This document shows, in pieces, positions 22,957 through 30,656 of a stretch of 62,930 nt of DNA (its first letter is position 1; each line of letters opens with the position of its first letter). The position numbers and the translations under genes were made by a program. The notes under the pieces were generated by a model. It was not told where the DNA came from, made no database searches, and saw only the letters and a program-made list of their open reading frames with translations. The stretch comes from Streptomyces sp. NRRL WC-3626 (GTDB lineage: Bacteria; Actinomycetota; Actinomycetes; Streptomycetales; Streptomycetaceae): contig NZ_JOCA01000031.1 in the NCBI RefSeq assembly GCF_000718785.1, positions 1 through 62,930 on the forward strand, read 5' to 3'.

Positions 22957-23891
22957 CCCTGCTGCGCGAGCGCGTCGACCGGCGGCAGGCCGCCCCGCCC
23001 GGCCGGGGCGGCGGCCTGCTCACGGGCCTCCTGCTGACCGCACGGCCCAAACAGTGGGTCAAGAACGTGCTGGTGATCGCCGCCCCGGCCGCCGCCGGCG
23101 AACTGTTCACCCGCGGCACGCCGACCCGGCTCGCCCTGGTCTTCGTCCTGTTCACCGCCTGCGCCGCCGCCGTCTACCTGGTCAACGACGCGCGCGACGC
23201 CGAGGCCGACCGCGCCCACCCGGTCAAGTGCCGCCGCCCGGTCGCCGCCGGCCGGGTCCCCGTACCGGCCGCCTACGCCGCCGGGATCATCCTCGGCGTC
23301 CTCGCCCCCGTGGCCGCCGCCCGGCTGTGCCCGCCGGAGGTCGCCGCGCTGCTGACCGCCTACCTGGTCATGCAACTGGCGTACTGCGTCCGCCTCAAGC
23401 ACGTCCTCGTCGTCGACCTCGCCGTCGTCACCACCGGCTTCGTGATGCGCGCGGTGATCGGCGGACTCGCCCTCGGCATCCCGCTGTCCCGCTGGTTCCT
23501 CATCACCGCCGGATTCGGCGCGCTGTTCATGGTCGCCGCCAAGCGCTACTCCGAGGCCGTGCAGATGACCGGGAAAGCGGGTGCCACGCGCGCGCTGCTC
23601 ACCGAGTACACCACCGGCTACCTCCGCTTCGTGTGGCAGCTCGCCGCCGGCGTCGCCGTCCTCGGCTACTGCCTGTGGGCCCTGGAGGAGGGCGGTGTGC
23701 CGCACACGAGCGTGCTGCCCTGGCGGCAGCTGTCCGTGGTCGCGTTCGTCCTCGCCGTCCTGCGCTACGCCGTCTTCGCCGACCGGGGGACCGCGGGCGA
23801 ACCCGAGGACGTGGTGCTGGGCGACCGCGCCCTCGCCGTCATCGGTCTGGTCTGGGCGGCCATGTACGCCCTGGCGGTGGCCGACTGGTGA
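22953..23891 (+). CDS. UbiA-type polyprenyl-phosphate phosphoribosyltransferase
   Basis: The 312-residue polytopic membrane protein has the UbiA aspartate motif NDARDAEADRAHP, followed by KCRRPVAAG. RPKQWVKN at the start is typical of the decaprenyl-phosphate phosphoribosyltransferase (Rv3806c-like) branch rather than quinone prenyltransferases. It would transfer 5-phosphoribose from PRPP to a polyprenyl phosphate. It overlaps the PAP2 gene (ATGA) and the GtrA gene (GTGA). Confidence 0.92.
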   Translation: MTLLRERVDRRQAAPPGRGGGLLTGLLLTARPKQWVKNVLVIAAPAAAGELFTRGTPTRLALVFVLFTACAAAVYLVNDARDAEADRAHPVKCRRPVAAGRVPVPAAYAAGIILGVLAPVAAARLCPPEVAALLTAYLVMQLAYCVRLKHVLVVDLAVVTTGFVMRAVIGGLALGIPLSRWFLITAGFGALFMVAAKRYSEAVQMTGKAGATRALLTEYTTGYLRFVWQLAAGVAVLGYCLWALEEGGVPHTSVLPWRQLSVVAFVLAVLRYAVFADRGTAGEPEDVVLGDRALAVIGLVWAAMYALAVADW

Positions 23892-24313
23892 GCCCCCGTT
23901 CGCGTGAGCTCCTCGGCTTCGCCACAGCCGGACTCCTCGCCTACGCCGCCGACCTCGCCCTCTTCACGTATCTGCGCGGTCCCGCCGGACTCGGCCCGCT
24001 CACCGCGAAGGCCCTCTCCTTCCTCGTCGGCTGCACCGTCGCCTATGCGGGCAACGCGCATGGCACCTACCGCGGCACACGCGTGCGCGGCCCCCGCCCC
24101 TACGCCCTGTTCTTCGCGGTCAACCTCGCCGGCGCCGCCGTACAACTGCTGTGTCTGGCCGTCAGCCACTACGGGCTCGGCCTCACCTCGCAGCGCGCGG
24201 ACACCGTCTCCGGCGCGGTCGTCGGCATGGCCCTCGCCACGGTCGTCCGGTTCTGGGGCACCAGGACATTGGTCTTCCGCAACGGGGGCAGAGTCGGGTC
24301 ATGGACTGGCTGA
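23888..24313 (+). CDS. GtrA-family membrane protein
   Basis: The 141-residue protein has four predicted membrane helices. The GtrA hallmark regions are GFATAGLLAYAADLALF at the N-terminus and VVRFWGTRTLVFR near the end. In mycobacteria the GtrA-type Rv3789 is encoded beside dprE1/dprE2. The GTG at 23888 overlaps the UbiA stop, and the 3' end overlaps the next gene by 13 bases. A role in handling or recruiting the polyprenyl sugar product is inferred from context. Confidence 0.88.
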   Translation: MSPRSRELLGFATAGLLAYAADLALFTYLRGPAGLGPLTAKALSFLVGCTVAYAGNAHGTYRGTRVRGPRPYALFFAVNLAGAAVQLLCLAVSHYGLGLTSQRADTVSGAVVGMALATVVRFWGTRTLVFRNGGRVGSWTG

Positions 24314-25218
24314 AAAGGCTTCCGGTCGTCGGACCGTGGACGGCGCGGCTGATGCTCACGCACGCGTGGCGGTCGTACGAGCGGCTGGACCGGGTGCACT
24401 GGGCGCGGCTGGCGGCCGCGATGACGTTCCGGAGCTTCGTCGCGCTGTTCCCGCTGCTCACCGTGGCGGCCGCGATCGGCGCCGCCACACTCAGCGAGGC
24501 ACGGCAGGACGCCCTGCAGGACAAGATCACCGATCAGGTGCCCGGCATCTCCGACCAGCTGAACGTCGGCGAACTGGTGGACAACGCCGGCACCGTCGGC
24601 CTCATCGCCGGTGCCGTGCTGCTGTTCACCGGTGTCAGCTGGGCCGGCTCCATGCGCGAATGCCTGCGCGCGGTGTGGGAGCTGCCCGACGAGGAGGAGA
24701 ACCCCGTCCTGCGCAAGGGCAAGGACCTGGGCATCCTCGTCGGGCTCGGCGGAGCGGTCGTGATCACCCTGATCGTCTCCACCGTCGCCTCCGCGCTGGT
24801 CGGCCGGATCAGCGACGCCATCGGGCTGGAGAAGGGCGGCTGGGGCGGCGTCGTCCTGCACATCGCGGCGTTCACCGTCGCCGTCGGCGCCGACTTCCTG
24901 CTCCTGCTGTACGTCCTCACCCTGCTGCCCGGCGTCGAACCCGCCCGGCGCCGCCTGATCGTCGCCGCGCTCACCGGCGCGGTCGGCTTCGAACTGCTGA
25001 AGCTGCTGCTCAGCGGCTATATGCAGGGCGTGGCCACGAAGAGCATGTACGGCGCCTTCGGCGTCCCCGTGGCCCTGCTGCTGTGGATCAACTTCACCGC
25101 GAAACTGGTGCTGTTCTGCGCCGCCTGGACGGCGACGCCGGGCAAGGAGGACGAGGCCCCCGACCTCACGGACGCGAACGGCGGCGCACCAGGTCCGGCA
25201 GCGGCCAGCGTCGGTTGA
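24301..25218 (+). CDS. YihY/BrkB-family membrane protein
   Basis: The 305-residue protein has about six membrane helices and matches the YihY/virulence factor BrkB family (AAAMTFRSFVALFPLL, VSWAGSMRECLRAVW, GVPVALLLWINFTAKLVLF). The family has no agreed biochemical function; it is often called ribonuclease BN-like from an old misassignment. The ATG overlaps the end of the GtrA gene by 13 bases, so it is the last gene of that operon. Its 3' end overlaps the convergent carboxypeptidase gene by 53 bases. Confidence 0.9.
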   Translation: MDWLKRLPVVGPWTARLMLTHAWRSYERLDRVHWARLAAAMTFRSFVALFPLLTVAAAIGAATLSEARQDALQDKITDQVPGISDQLNVGELVDNAGTVGLIAGAVLLFTGVSWAGSMRECLRAVWELPDEEENPVLRKGKDLGILVGLGGAVVITLIVSTVASALVGRISDAIGLEKGGWGGVVLHIAAFTVAVGADFLLLLYVLTLLPGVEPARRRLIVAALTGAVGFELLKLLLSGYMQGVATKSMYGAFGVPVALLLWINFTAKLVLFCAAWTATPGKEDEAPDLTDANGGAPGPAAASVG

Positions 25219-26464
25219 CCAGGAACGCGCCGCCCGCGAGCAGCACGACCACGCCGCCCGCGATGCCCAGCGCGACGCCCGCGCCGTCGGTGCCGTCGCC
25301 CGAGGCGGCACTCGCGACCGGCTTCGACCCGCCGGCCGCGGCACCGCCCGCCTGACCGGGCGACGCGGACGGGCCCGGCTGCGCGTCGGCCTTCTCCGCG
25401 CTCCTCGGCGCCACCAGCTCACCCACCGGCTCGACCTTGCCGGCCGCCTTGAAGCCCCAGTCGAAGAGCTTCGCGGTCTCCTTGTAGACCTCGTTGCTCT
25501 CGCTCTTCTGCGGGTTCATCACCGTGACGAGCAGGACCTTGCCGTCCCGCTCGGCGACACCGGTGAAGGTGGCGCCGGCGTTGGTGGTGTTGCCGTTCTT
25601 CACACCGGCTATGCCCTGGTAGACCGGCACGTCGAAGTCGCCTGCCAGCAGCCGGTTGGTGTTCTGGATCTCGAAGGACTCGCGGACCTTCTTGCCCTTC
25701 TTGTTCTTCTTCGTCTCACCCGGGAACTTCGCCCTGACCGTCGAGCAGTACTCGCGGAAGTCCTTCTTCTGCAGTCCGGAACGGGCGATCAGCGTCAGGT
25801 CGTACGCGGACGACACCTGCTTCGGGGCGTCGTAGCCGTCGGGGCTGACCACGACCGTGTCGAGCGCCTGGAGCTCCTGGGCGTGCGCGTTCATGTCGTC
25901 GACGGTGTCCTCGATGCCGCCGTTCATCGCCGACAGGACGTGCACCGCGTCGTTGCCGGAGCGCAGGAAGACACCCCGCCACAGGTCGTGGACGGTGTAG
26001 GTCTCGTCCTCCTTGATGCCGACCATGCTGGAACCCGAGCCGATCCCGGCCAGGTCCGACGGCACGACCTTGTGCTCCGTCGTCTTCGGCCACTTCGGCA
26101 GCAGCGTGTCGGCGAACAGCATCTTCAGGGTGCTCGCCGGGGCCAGCCGCCAGTGCGCGTTGTGCGAGGCGAGGACCTCGCCCGACTCGGCGTCGGAGAC
26201 GATCCAGGAGCGGGCCGACAGCCCCTTCGGCAGTACCGGCACCCCGCTCGCCAGGTTGACCTGCGTCCCCGGCTGCGCGAGCCGGGCACCGCCCACGACG
26301 GACATCTTCGCCGGGGGAGTAGCCGTGGGACTCGTCGACGGCTTGGGGGCCGCGAGCGCGACGGGTGACGTCAGCGCGGTGGACAAGAGGACGGCGGAAG
26401 CGATCAGCAGCGGTCGCCTGGCGGTGTTCTTGGGTGCGGGCACGGTCGGAAACGTACATGCCAT
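25166..26464 (-). CDS. dacA: D-alanyl-D-alanine carboxypeptidase (S11 family)
   Basis: The 432-residue penicillin-binding protein trims the terminal D-Ala of peptidoglycan stems. It has a signal peptide (PLLIASAVLLSTALTSPVALA), the nucleophile motif STLK (SxxK), SGN, and KNG in place of the usual KTG. A Gly/Ala-rich linker and a C-terminal transmembrane helix (GIAGGVVVLLAGGAFLV) anchor it. The ATG at 26464 is chosen because it directly precedes the signal peptide; an open frame extends further upstream to 26626 without support. Confidence 0.92.
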   Translation of the reverse strand: MACTFPTVPAPKNTARRPLLIASAVLLSTALTSPVALAAPKPSTSPTATPPAKMSVVGGARLAQPGTQVNLASGVPVLPKGLSARSWIVSDAESGEVLASHNAHWRLAPASTLKMLFADTLLPKWPKTTEHKVVPSDLAGIGSGSSMVGIKEDETYTVHDLWRGVFLRSGNDAVHVLSAMNGGIEDTVDDMNAHAQELQALDTVVVSPDGYDAPKQVSSAYDLTLIARSGLQKKDFREYCSTVRAKFPGETKKNKKGKKVRESFEIQNTNRLLAGDFDVPVYQGIAGVKNGNTTNAGATFTGVAERDGKVLLVTVMNPQKSESNEVYKETAKLFDWGFKAAGKVEPVGELVAPRSAEKADAQPGPSASPGQAGGAAAGGSKPVASAASGDGTDGAGVALGIAGGVVVLLAGGAFLVNRRWPLPDLVRRRSRP

Positions 26465-26534
26465 GTCCGGTGGAGTCCCGGGCAGGTCCCCACCCCGGGC
26501 AAGGATCCGGACACCGGACGGTGATACTGGGGGA

Positions 26535-26783
26535 ATGAAGCTCAGCCGCCCCGTCTCCTGGTTCCTGCTCGCCTTCGGGGTGTGGAGCTGGGTCATCTGG
26601 GTCACTTTCGTCAAGAACCTGGTCAAGGACAGCAGTGGACTCGCGTTCGAGAACGGGCACCCGACGGCGTACTTCTTCGTTCATCTGACGCTTGCCGTCG
26701 TCTCCTTCGTATGGGGGACGGTCATCGGGGGCATCGGGTTGCGCGGACTGCGCGCACTGAGCCGGACGTCACGCACGTCCTGA
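26535..26783 (+). CDS. SCO4848-family small membrane protein
   Basis: The 82-residue protein has two membrane helices (PVSWFLLAFGVWSWVIWVTF and FVHLTLAVVSFVWGTVIGG) separated by a short polar loop. It matches the small actinobacterial SCO4848-type family. The ATG at 26535 follows GGGGGA. It is divergent from the carboxypeptidase gene and 24 bases upstream of a metallophosphoesterase on the same strand. Function unknown. Confidence 0.85.
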   Translation: MKLSRPVSWFLLAFGVWSWVIWVTFVKNLVKDSSGLAFENGHPTAYFFVHLTLAVVSFVWGTVIGGIGLRGLRALSRTSRTS

Positions 26784-26807
26784 CCGGGAACAGGGGAACT
26801 GCGCCTC

Positions 26808-28097
26808 GTGGCCATCGTTTTCGTACTCATCGCGCTACTGGTCGTGGCCGTCCTGGTGACGGGCAACTGGTACGTGTGGCGGCGTCTGTTCCGGGACACC
26901 ACGAGAGGGCCGGGCGCGGTGCGCCGCGCGGGCGCCGTCGTGATGGCCGGCGGCTGGGCGCTGACCGTGGGGGCCCTTGTCGCCGAGCGTGGCGGGGCGC
27001 CGTTCTGGCTGCAGCAGGTGCTGGCCTGGCCGGGGTTCCTGTGGCTGGCGCTCGCGTTGTATCTGCTGCTGGCGGTGCTGGCCGGTGAGCTGGTGCGGCC
27101 GGTGCTGCGGCGGGTGCTGGAGCGGCGGGCGCGGACGGCCGCGGAGGTGCCGGCGCCGGCGACGGCACCGGCACCTGCCGAGCCGATAGCGGCGGGGGCG
27201 GGGGCTGCGCCGAGTGCGGTGACCGCCTCCGGTGACGAGGGCGACGGCTCCGGTCCGCAGGTGTCCGCCGCTCCCTCTCGGCGGCTGTTCGTCTCCCGCG
27301 TGGTCGGCGGGGCCGCCGCCGCGGCGGCCGTGGGGACGGTCGGCTACGGGACGTACGGCGTGCTGCGGGGGCCGAGCGTGAAGCGGGTCACCGTGCCGCT
27401 CGCCAAGCTTCCCCGCGCGGCGCACGGGTACCGGATCGCCGTGGTCAGCGACATCCATCTCGGGCCGGTGCTCGGGCGCGGCTTCGCGCAGAAGGTCGTC
27501 GACACGATCAACTCCACCCAGCCGGATCTGATCGCCGTCGTCGGGGACCTGGTGGACGGGAGCGTCAAGGATCTCGGTCCGGCGGCGGCTCCACTGGCGC
27601 AGCTGCGGGCGCGCGACGGGGCGTTCTTCGTCACCGGTAACCACGAGTACTTCTCCGGGGCCGAGCAGTGGGTCGAGGAGGTGCGGCGGCTGGGGCTGGT
27701 TCCGCTGGAGAACGCGCGTACGGAGTTGCCGTACTTCGATCTGGCGGGGGTGAACGATGTCGCCGGTGAGAGTGAGGGGCAGGGGCCGGACTACGCGAGG
27801 GCGCTGGGGGACCGGGATCAGGGGCGGGCTTGTGTGCTGATGGCTCATCAGCCGGTGCAGATCCATGATGCGGTGGATCATGGGGTGGATCTGCAGCTGT
27901 CCGGGCATACCCATGGGGGGCAGTTGTTTCCCGGGAATCTGGTGGCGGGGCTTGCGAATCCGACGCTGGCGGGGTTGGAGCGGTATGGCGATACGCAGCT
28001 GTATGTGAGCCGGGGGGCCGGGGCCTGGGGGCCGCCTACTCGGGTGGGAGCGCCGTCGGACATCACGGTGATCGAGCTGGCCTCCCGCCAGGCCTGA
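26808..28097 (+). CDS. Membrane-anchored metallophosphoesterase
   Basis: The 429-residue protein has two or three N-terminal membrane helices, an Ala/Pro-rich loop, a further hydrophobic segment, then a calcineurin-like phosphoesterase domain with all metal-binding motifs: VSDIHLG, GDLVDG, GNHE, MAHQP and GHTHGG. This is the YkuE/YaeI-like arrangement, acting on lipid-linked or wall phosphate esters outside the membrane. The GTG at 26808 follows GGGGAA. Codon bias weakens towards the 3' end, where it runs into the repeat array. Confidence 0.9.
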   Translation: MAIVFVLIALLVVAVLVTGNWYVWRRLFRDTTRGPGAVRRAGAVVMAGGWALTVGALVAERGGAPFWLQQVLAWPGFLWLALALYLLLAVLAGELVRPVLRRVLERRARTAAEVPAPATAPAPAEPIAAGAGAAPSAVTASGDEGDGSGPQVSAAPSRRLFVSRVVGGAAAAAAVGTVGYGTYGVLRGPSVKRVTVPLAKLPRAAHGYRIAVVSDIHLGPVLGRGFAQKVVDTINSTQPDLIAVVGDLVDGSVKDLGPAAAPLAQLRARDGAFFVTGNHEYFSGAEQWVEEVRRLGLVPLENARTELPYFDLAGVNDVAGESEGQGPDYARALGDRDQGRACVLMAHQPVQIHDAVDHGVDLQLSGHTHGGQLFPGNLVAGLANPTLAGLERYGDTQLYVSRGAGAWGPPTRVGAPSDITVIELASRQA

Positions 28098-28143
28098 GCG
28101 CGCGTTGACGTGGGGCGGGGGCGGGTTGCGCGGCCCGGCGTCT

Positions 28144-28373
28144 GCGGGGTGCCGTCGCGCCCACCCGTGCCGCCCTGCGGCACGATTGCCCGCGGTTGCG
28201 GGGGGGCCGGGTTGTGCGGTCCGGGGGTTGCGGGGTGCCGTCGCGCCTACCTGTGCCGCCTTGCGGCACGATTGCCCGTAGTTACGACGCTTGGCGTGAT
28301 TGCCCGCGGTTGCGGTGTTTGGTGTGATGGTCCGCGGTTGCCGTGCGTGGTGGGATGGGCGGCGGTTACGGTG
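28144..28373. repeat. Dispersed palindromic repeat, two copies plus a 28-bp tandem array
   Basis: Two diverged copies of a roughly 58-base unit lie at 28144-28202 and 28230-28286, 86 bases apart. Each holds the hairpin GTGCCGC...GCGGCAC followed by GATTGCCCG. Three tandem 28-base units then follow (28290-28317, 28318-28345, 28346-28373), built on GTGATTGCCCGCGGTTGCGG-like cores. The last unit crosses the stop codon of the convergent kinase gene at 28366. Related copies are at 41811-41912 and, inverted, at 62130-62238. Confidence 0.8.
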
Positions 28374-29820
28374 TGGGGTGGGGCGGTAGCGTTACCGTTA
28401 CCGTCAGGCCCTTGTCGGGGGCCGTGTCCACCTCGACCTCGCCTCCGTGTGCTCGCGCGACGCCCTGCACGATCGCCAGGCCCAGTCCGCTGCCCGCGCC
28501 TCCGCCCGCCCGGAAGAAGCGGTCGAACACGCGGGCCGCGTCCTCCGGTGCGAGGCCGGGGCCCTCGTCCGCCACGCACAGGCGTACCGCTCCGTCGTCC
28601 CCCCGGCCCACCCCCAGCCGTACCGGCACCTCCGCCGGCGTGTGCGTGCGCACGTTGCCCAGCAGGTTCCCCAGTACCTGCCGCAGCCCCGCCTCGTCCG
28701 CCCGCACCAGCACCGAACCCTCCGCCTCCACGGACACCGCCCGCTCTGGCTGCTGCACCCGCAGATCCTCCGCCGCGTCCCGCACCAGCCGGCACACGTC
28801 CACGTTCCGCAGCCGCAGTTCGGGACGCTGGTCGAGCCGGGCCAGGACCAGGAGTTCGTCGACCAGCCGCCCCATCCGGTCGGACTCCGCGATCATCCGG
28901 TCCCAGGCCCGCTTCCGCTCCGTGGGCTCCCGCAGCATCCCCCGGTCGTACAGCTGGAGATAGCCGCGTATCGCGGCCAGCGGAGTGCGCAGCTCGTGCG
29001 AGGCGTCCGCGACGAACCTCCGCAGCTGCGCCGCGCTCCGCTCGCGCGTGCGATACGCCGACTCCACCTGCTGCAGCATCGAGTTGAGCGCCAGCCGCAG
29101 CTGCTCCACCTCCAGGATCGGATCCCTGCTGGACGGCACCCGCCGGGTCAGATCGCCCTCCGCGATCGCCGACGACGTCTCCACCATGTCCTCCAGCGGC
29201 CGCATCCGCCGCCGAACGCTGAACATGGTCAGACAGGCCAGCAGCAGCAACAGCAGTGTGCCGATGGCCAGATCGAACTTGACCGCCTTGGCGACCCCCT
29301 CGTGCACCGCCTCCGTGGAGGTGGCGATCAGGATGTACGTGCCGTCCGCGAGCCGCGTCGCGGTCACCCGGTAGGCGGCGCCGCGCACGGTGACGTCGTG
29401 CGGCTCCGGGTCCTTGAGCAGGGTGCGCGCGTCGCCGACCGTCTCCGCCAGGTCGCGCTGTGCCTGCGTGGGTGCGAAGCCGAGGACGCCGACCGGCTTC
29501 CCCCGGCCGTCCACGGCGGCGAAGATCGAGTCCGGGTCGTCCTCACGGTTCCAGTCCGGGTCCACCCGGTCCCGGAAGAAGCTCAGCACGCTCAGCGAGT
29601 CGATCTGCCGCAGCGTCAGCTCCGACCCGCCGAGCGAGTCACGCGTGCGGGTCAGTTCCGTGTCGATCTGGTCCAGCAGGTAGTAGCGCATGCCCATCAC
29701 GCTCACCGCGGTCGCCGCCACGATGCCGAGGGCCAGCAGCACCACGTTCGCCAGTGTGAGCGCGCCGCGCAGCGAGTGGATTCCGCGCCGGGGGCCCCGG
29801 TTCCGGATCGGGAGCCTCAT
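28366..29820 (-). CDS. Sensor histidine kinase
   Basis: The 484-residue membrane kinase has an N-terminal helix, an extracytoplasmic sensor of about 130 residues, a second helix (LAIGTLLLLLLACLTMFSV), a HAMP segment, and the HisKA motif ADASHELRTPLAAIRG. The ATPase domain shows LGNLLGNVRTHT (N box), VADEGPGL (G1) and GSGLGLAIV (G2). It overlaps the response-regulator gene by ATGA, so the two are a cognate pair. Signal unknown. The TAA stop lies inside a repeat unit. Confidence 0.95.
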   Translation of the reverse strand: MRLPIRNRGPRRGIHSLRGALTLANVVLLALGIVAATAVSVMGMRYYLLDQIDTELTRTRDSLGGSELTLRQIDSLSVLSFFRDRVDPDWNREDDPDSIFAAVDGRGKPVGVLGFAPTQAQRDLAETVGDARTLLKDPEPHDVTVRGAAYRVTATRLADGTYILIATSTEAVHEGVAKAVKFDLAIGTLLLLLLACLTMFSVRRRMRPLEDMVETSSAIAEGDLTRRVPSSRDPILEVEQLRLALNSMLQQVESAYRTRERSAAQLRRFVADASHELRTPLAAIRGYLQLYDRGMLREPTERKRAWDRMIAESDRMGRLVDELLVLARLDQRPELRLRNVDVCRLVRDAAEDLRVQQPERAVSVEAEGSVLVRADEAGLRQVLGNLLGNVRTHTPAEVPVRLGVGRGDDGAVRLCVADEGPGLAPEDAARVFDRFFRAGGGAGSGLGLAIVQGVARAHGGEVEVDTAPDKGLTVTVTLPPHPTP

Positions 29821-30503
29821 GTCAGGCCGTATCCGACACCGCGCCGGGTGGTGATCACCGGCGCGCCCAGGGTCTCGAGCTTGCGCCGCAGATAGCTGAT
29901 GTACGTCTCGACGACGGTCGACTCGGCGGGGGCGTGCTCGTACTGCCAGACATGGCGCAGCAGTTGGTCCTTCGGCACGATCCGGCCGCCGTTGCGCACC
30001 AGGAACCGCAGCAGCGCGTACTCGGTGGGGGTGAGCTCCACCGAACGGCCCCCGCGGCGCACCGAGTACGTCGTCTCGTCCAGCTCCAGATCGCCGTGGC
30101 GCAGCGGCGCCCGCTGCGGAAGGACGTCGGCGGGGCGGGTGCGGCGCAGTACGGCGGTGATCCGGGCGACGACCTCGTCGATGTTGAACGGCTTGGTGAT
30201 GTAGTCGTCGCCGAAGCCGAGCGCGCCCACGATCTCGGCGGGCGCGTCCCGCGCGGTGAGGAAGACCAGAGCCAACTCGGGCCTTCGGGCACGCAGTTCG
30301 TGGCCGAGGGCGCGGCCGTCGCCGTCCGGCAGCATGATGTCGAGCAGGGCGCAGTCGGGACGGGTGTGCTCGGTCAGGGCGAGCGCCTCGCGGACCGTGC
30401 CCGCCGTCATGACCTCGAAGCGGTGGAAGCGCAGGGCGATGGCGAGGACGTCCGCGATGCTCTCCTCGTCCTCCACGACCAGCACGGTGCCGGGAGCTGT
30501 CAT
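29817..30503 (-). CDS. OmpR-family response regulator
   Basis: The 228-residue protein has a receiver domain with the acidic pocket VEDEES, the phosphoacceptor Asp in LLDIMLPDGDG and the conserved Lys in ITKPFN. A winged-helix DNA-binding domain follows (ELTPTEYALLRFLVRNGG ... YISYLRRKLE). It is the first gene of the two-component operon and is divergent from an MMPL transporter gene across 153 bases. Control of that transporter is a reasonable inference. Confidence 0.96.
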   Translation of the reverse strand: MTAPGTVLVVEDEESIADVLAIALRFHRFEVMTAGTVREALALTEHTRPDCALLDIMLPDGDGRALGHELRARRPELALVFLTARDAPAEIVGALGFGDDYITKPFNIDEVVARITAVLRRTRPADVLPQRAPLRHGDLELDETTYSVRRGGRSVELTPTEYALLRFLVRNGGRIVPKDQLLRHVWQYEHAPAESTVVETYISYLRRKLETLGAPVITTRRGVGYGLT

Positions 30504-30656
30504 GCCTCCAGTATCGGCGCGACTCCCCGCCGTCGCCCGGGTCTTCCCTTTGGAGTTCCTTGAGAGTCCCGCGCCGGCCGTGTTCCCGCGCGGGTGCCGC
30601 CGCCGATCCTGCTGTGCAGGACCTGGGGGACCGACCGAGCGACAAGGAGCGGGACA

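Noticed and set aside
28144..28373. CRISPR array
   Set aside because: The 28-base units are directly adjacent, with no unique spacers between them and with diverged sequence; no cas genes are nearby.
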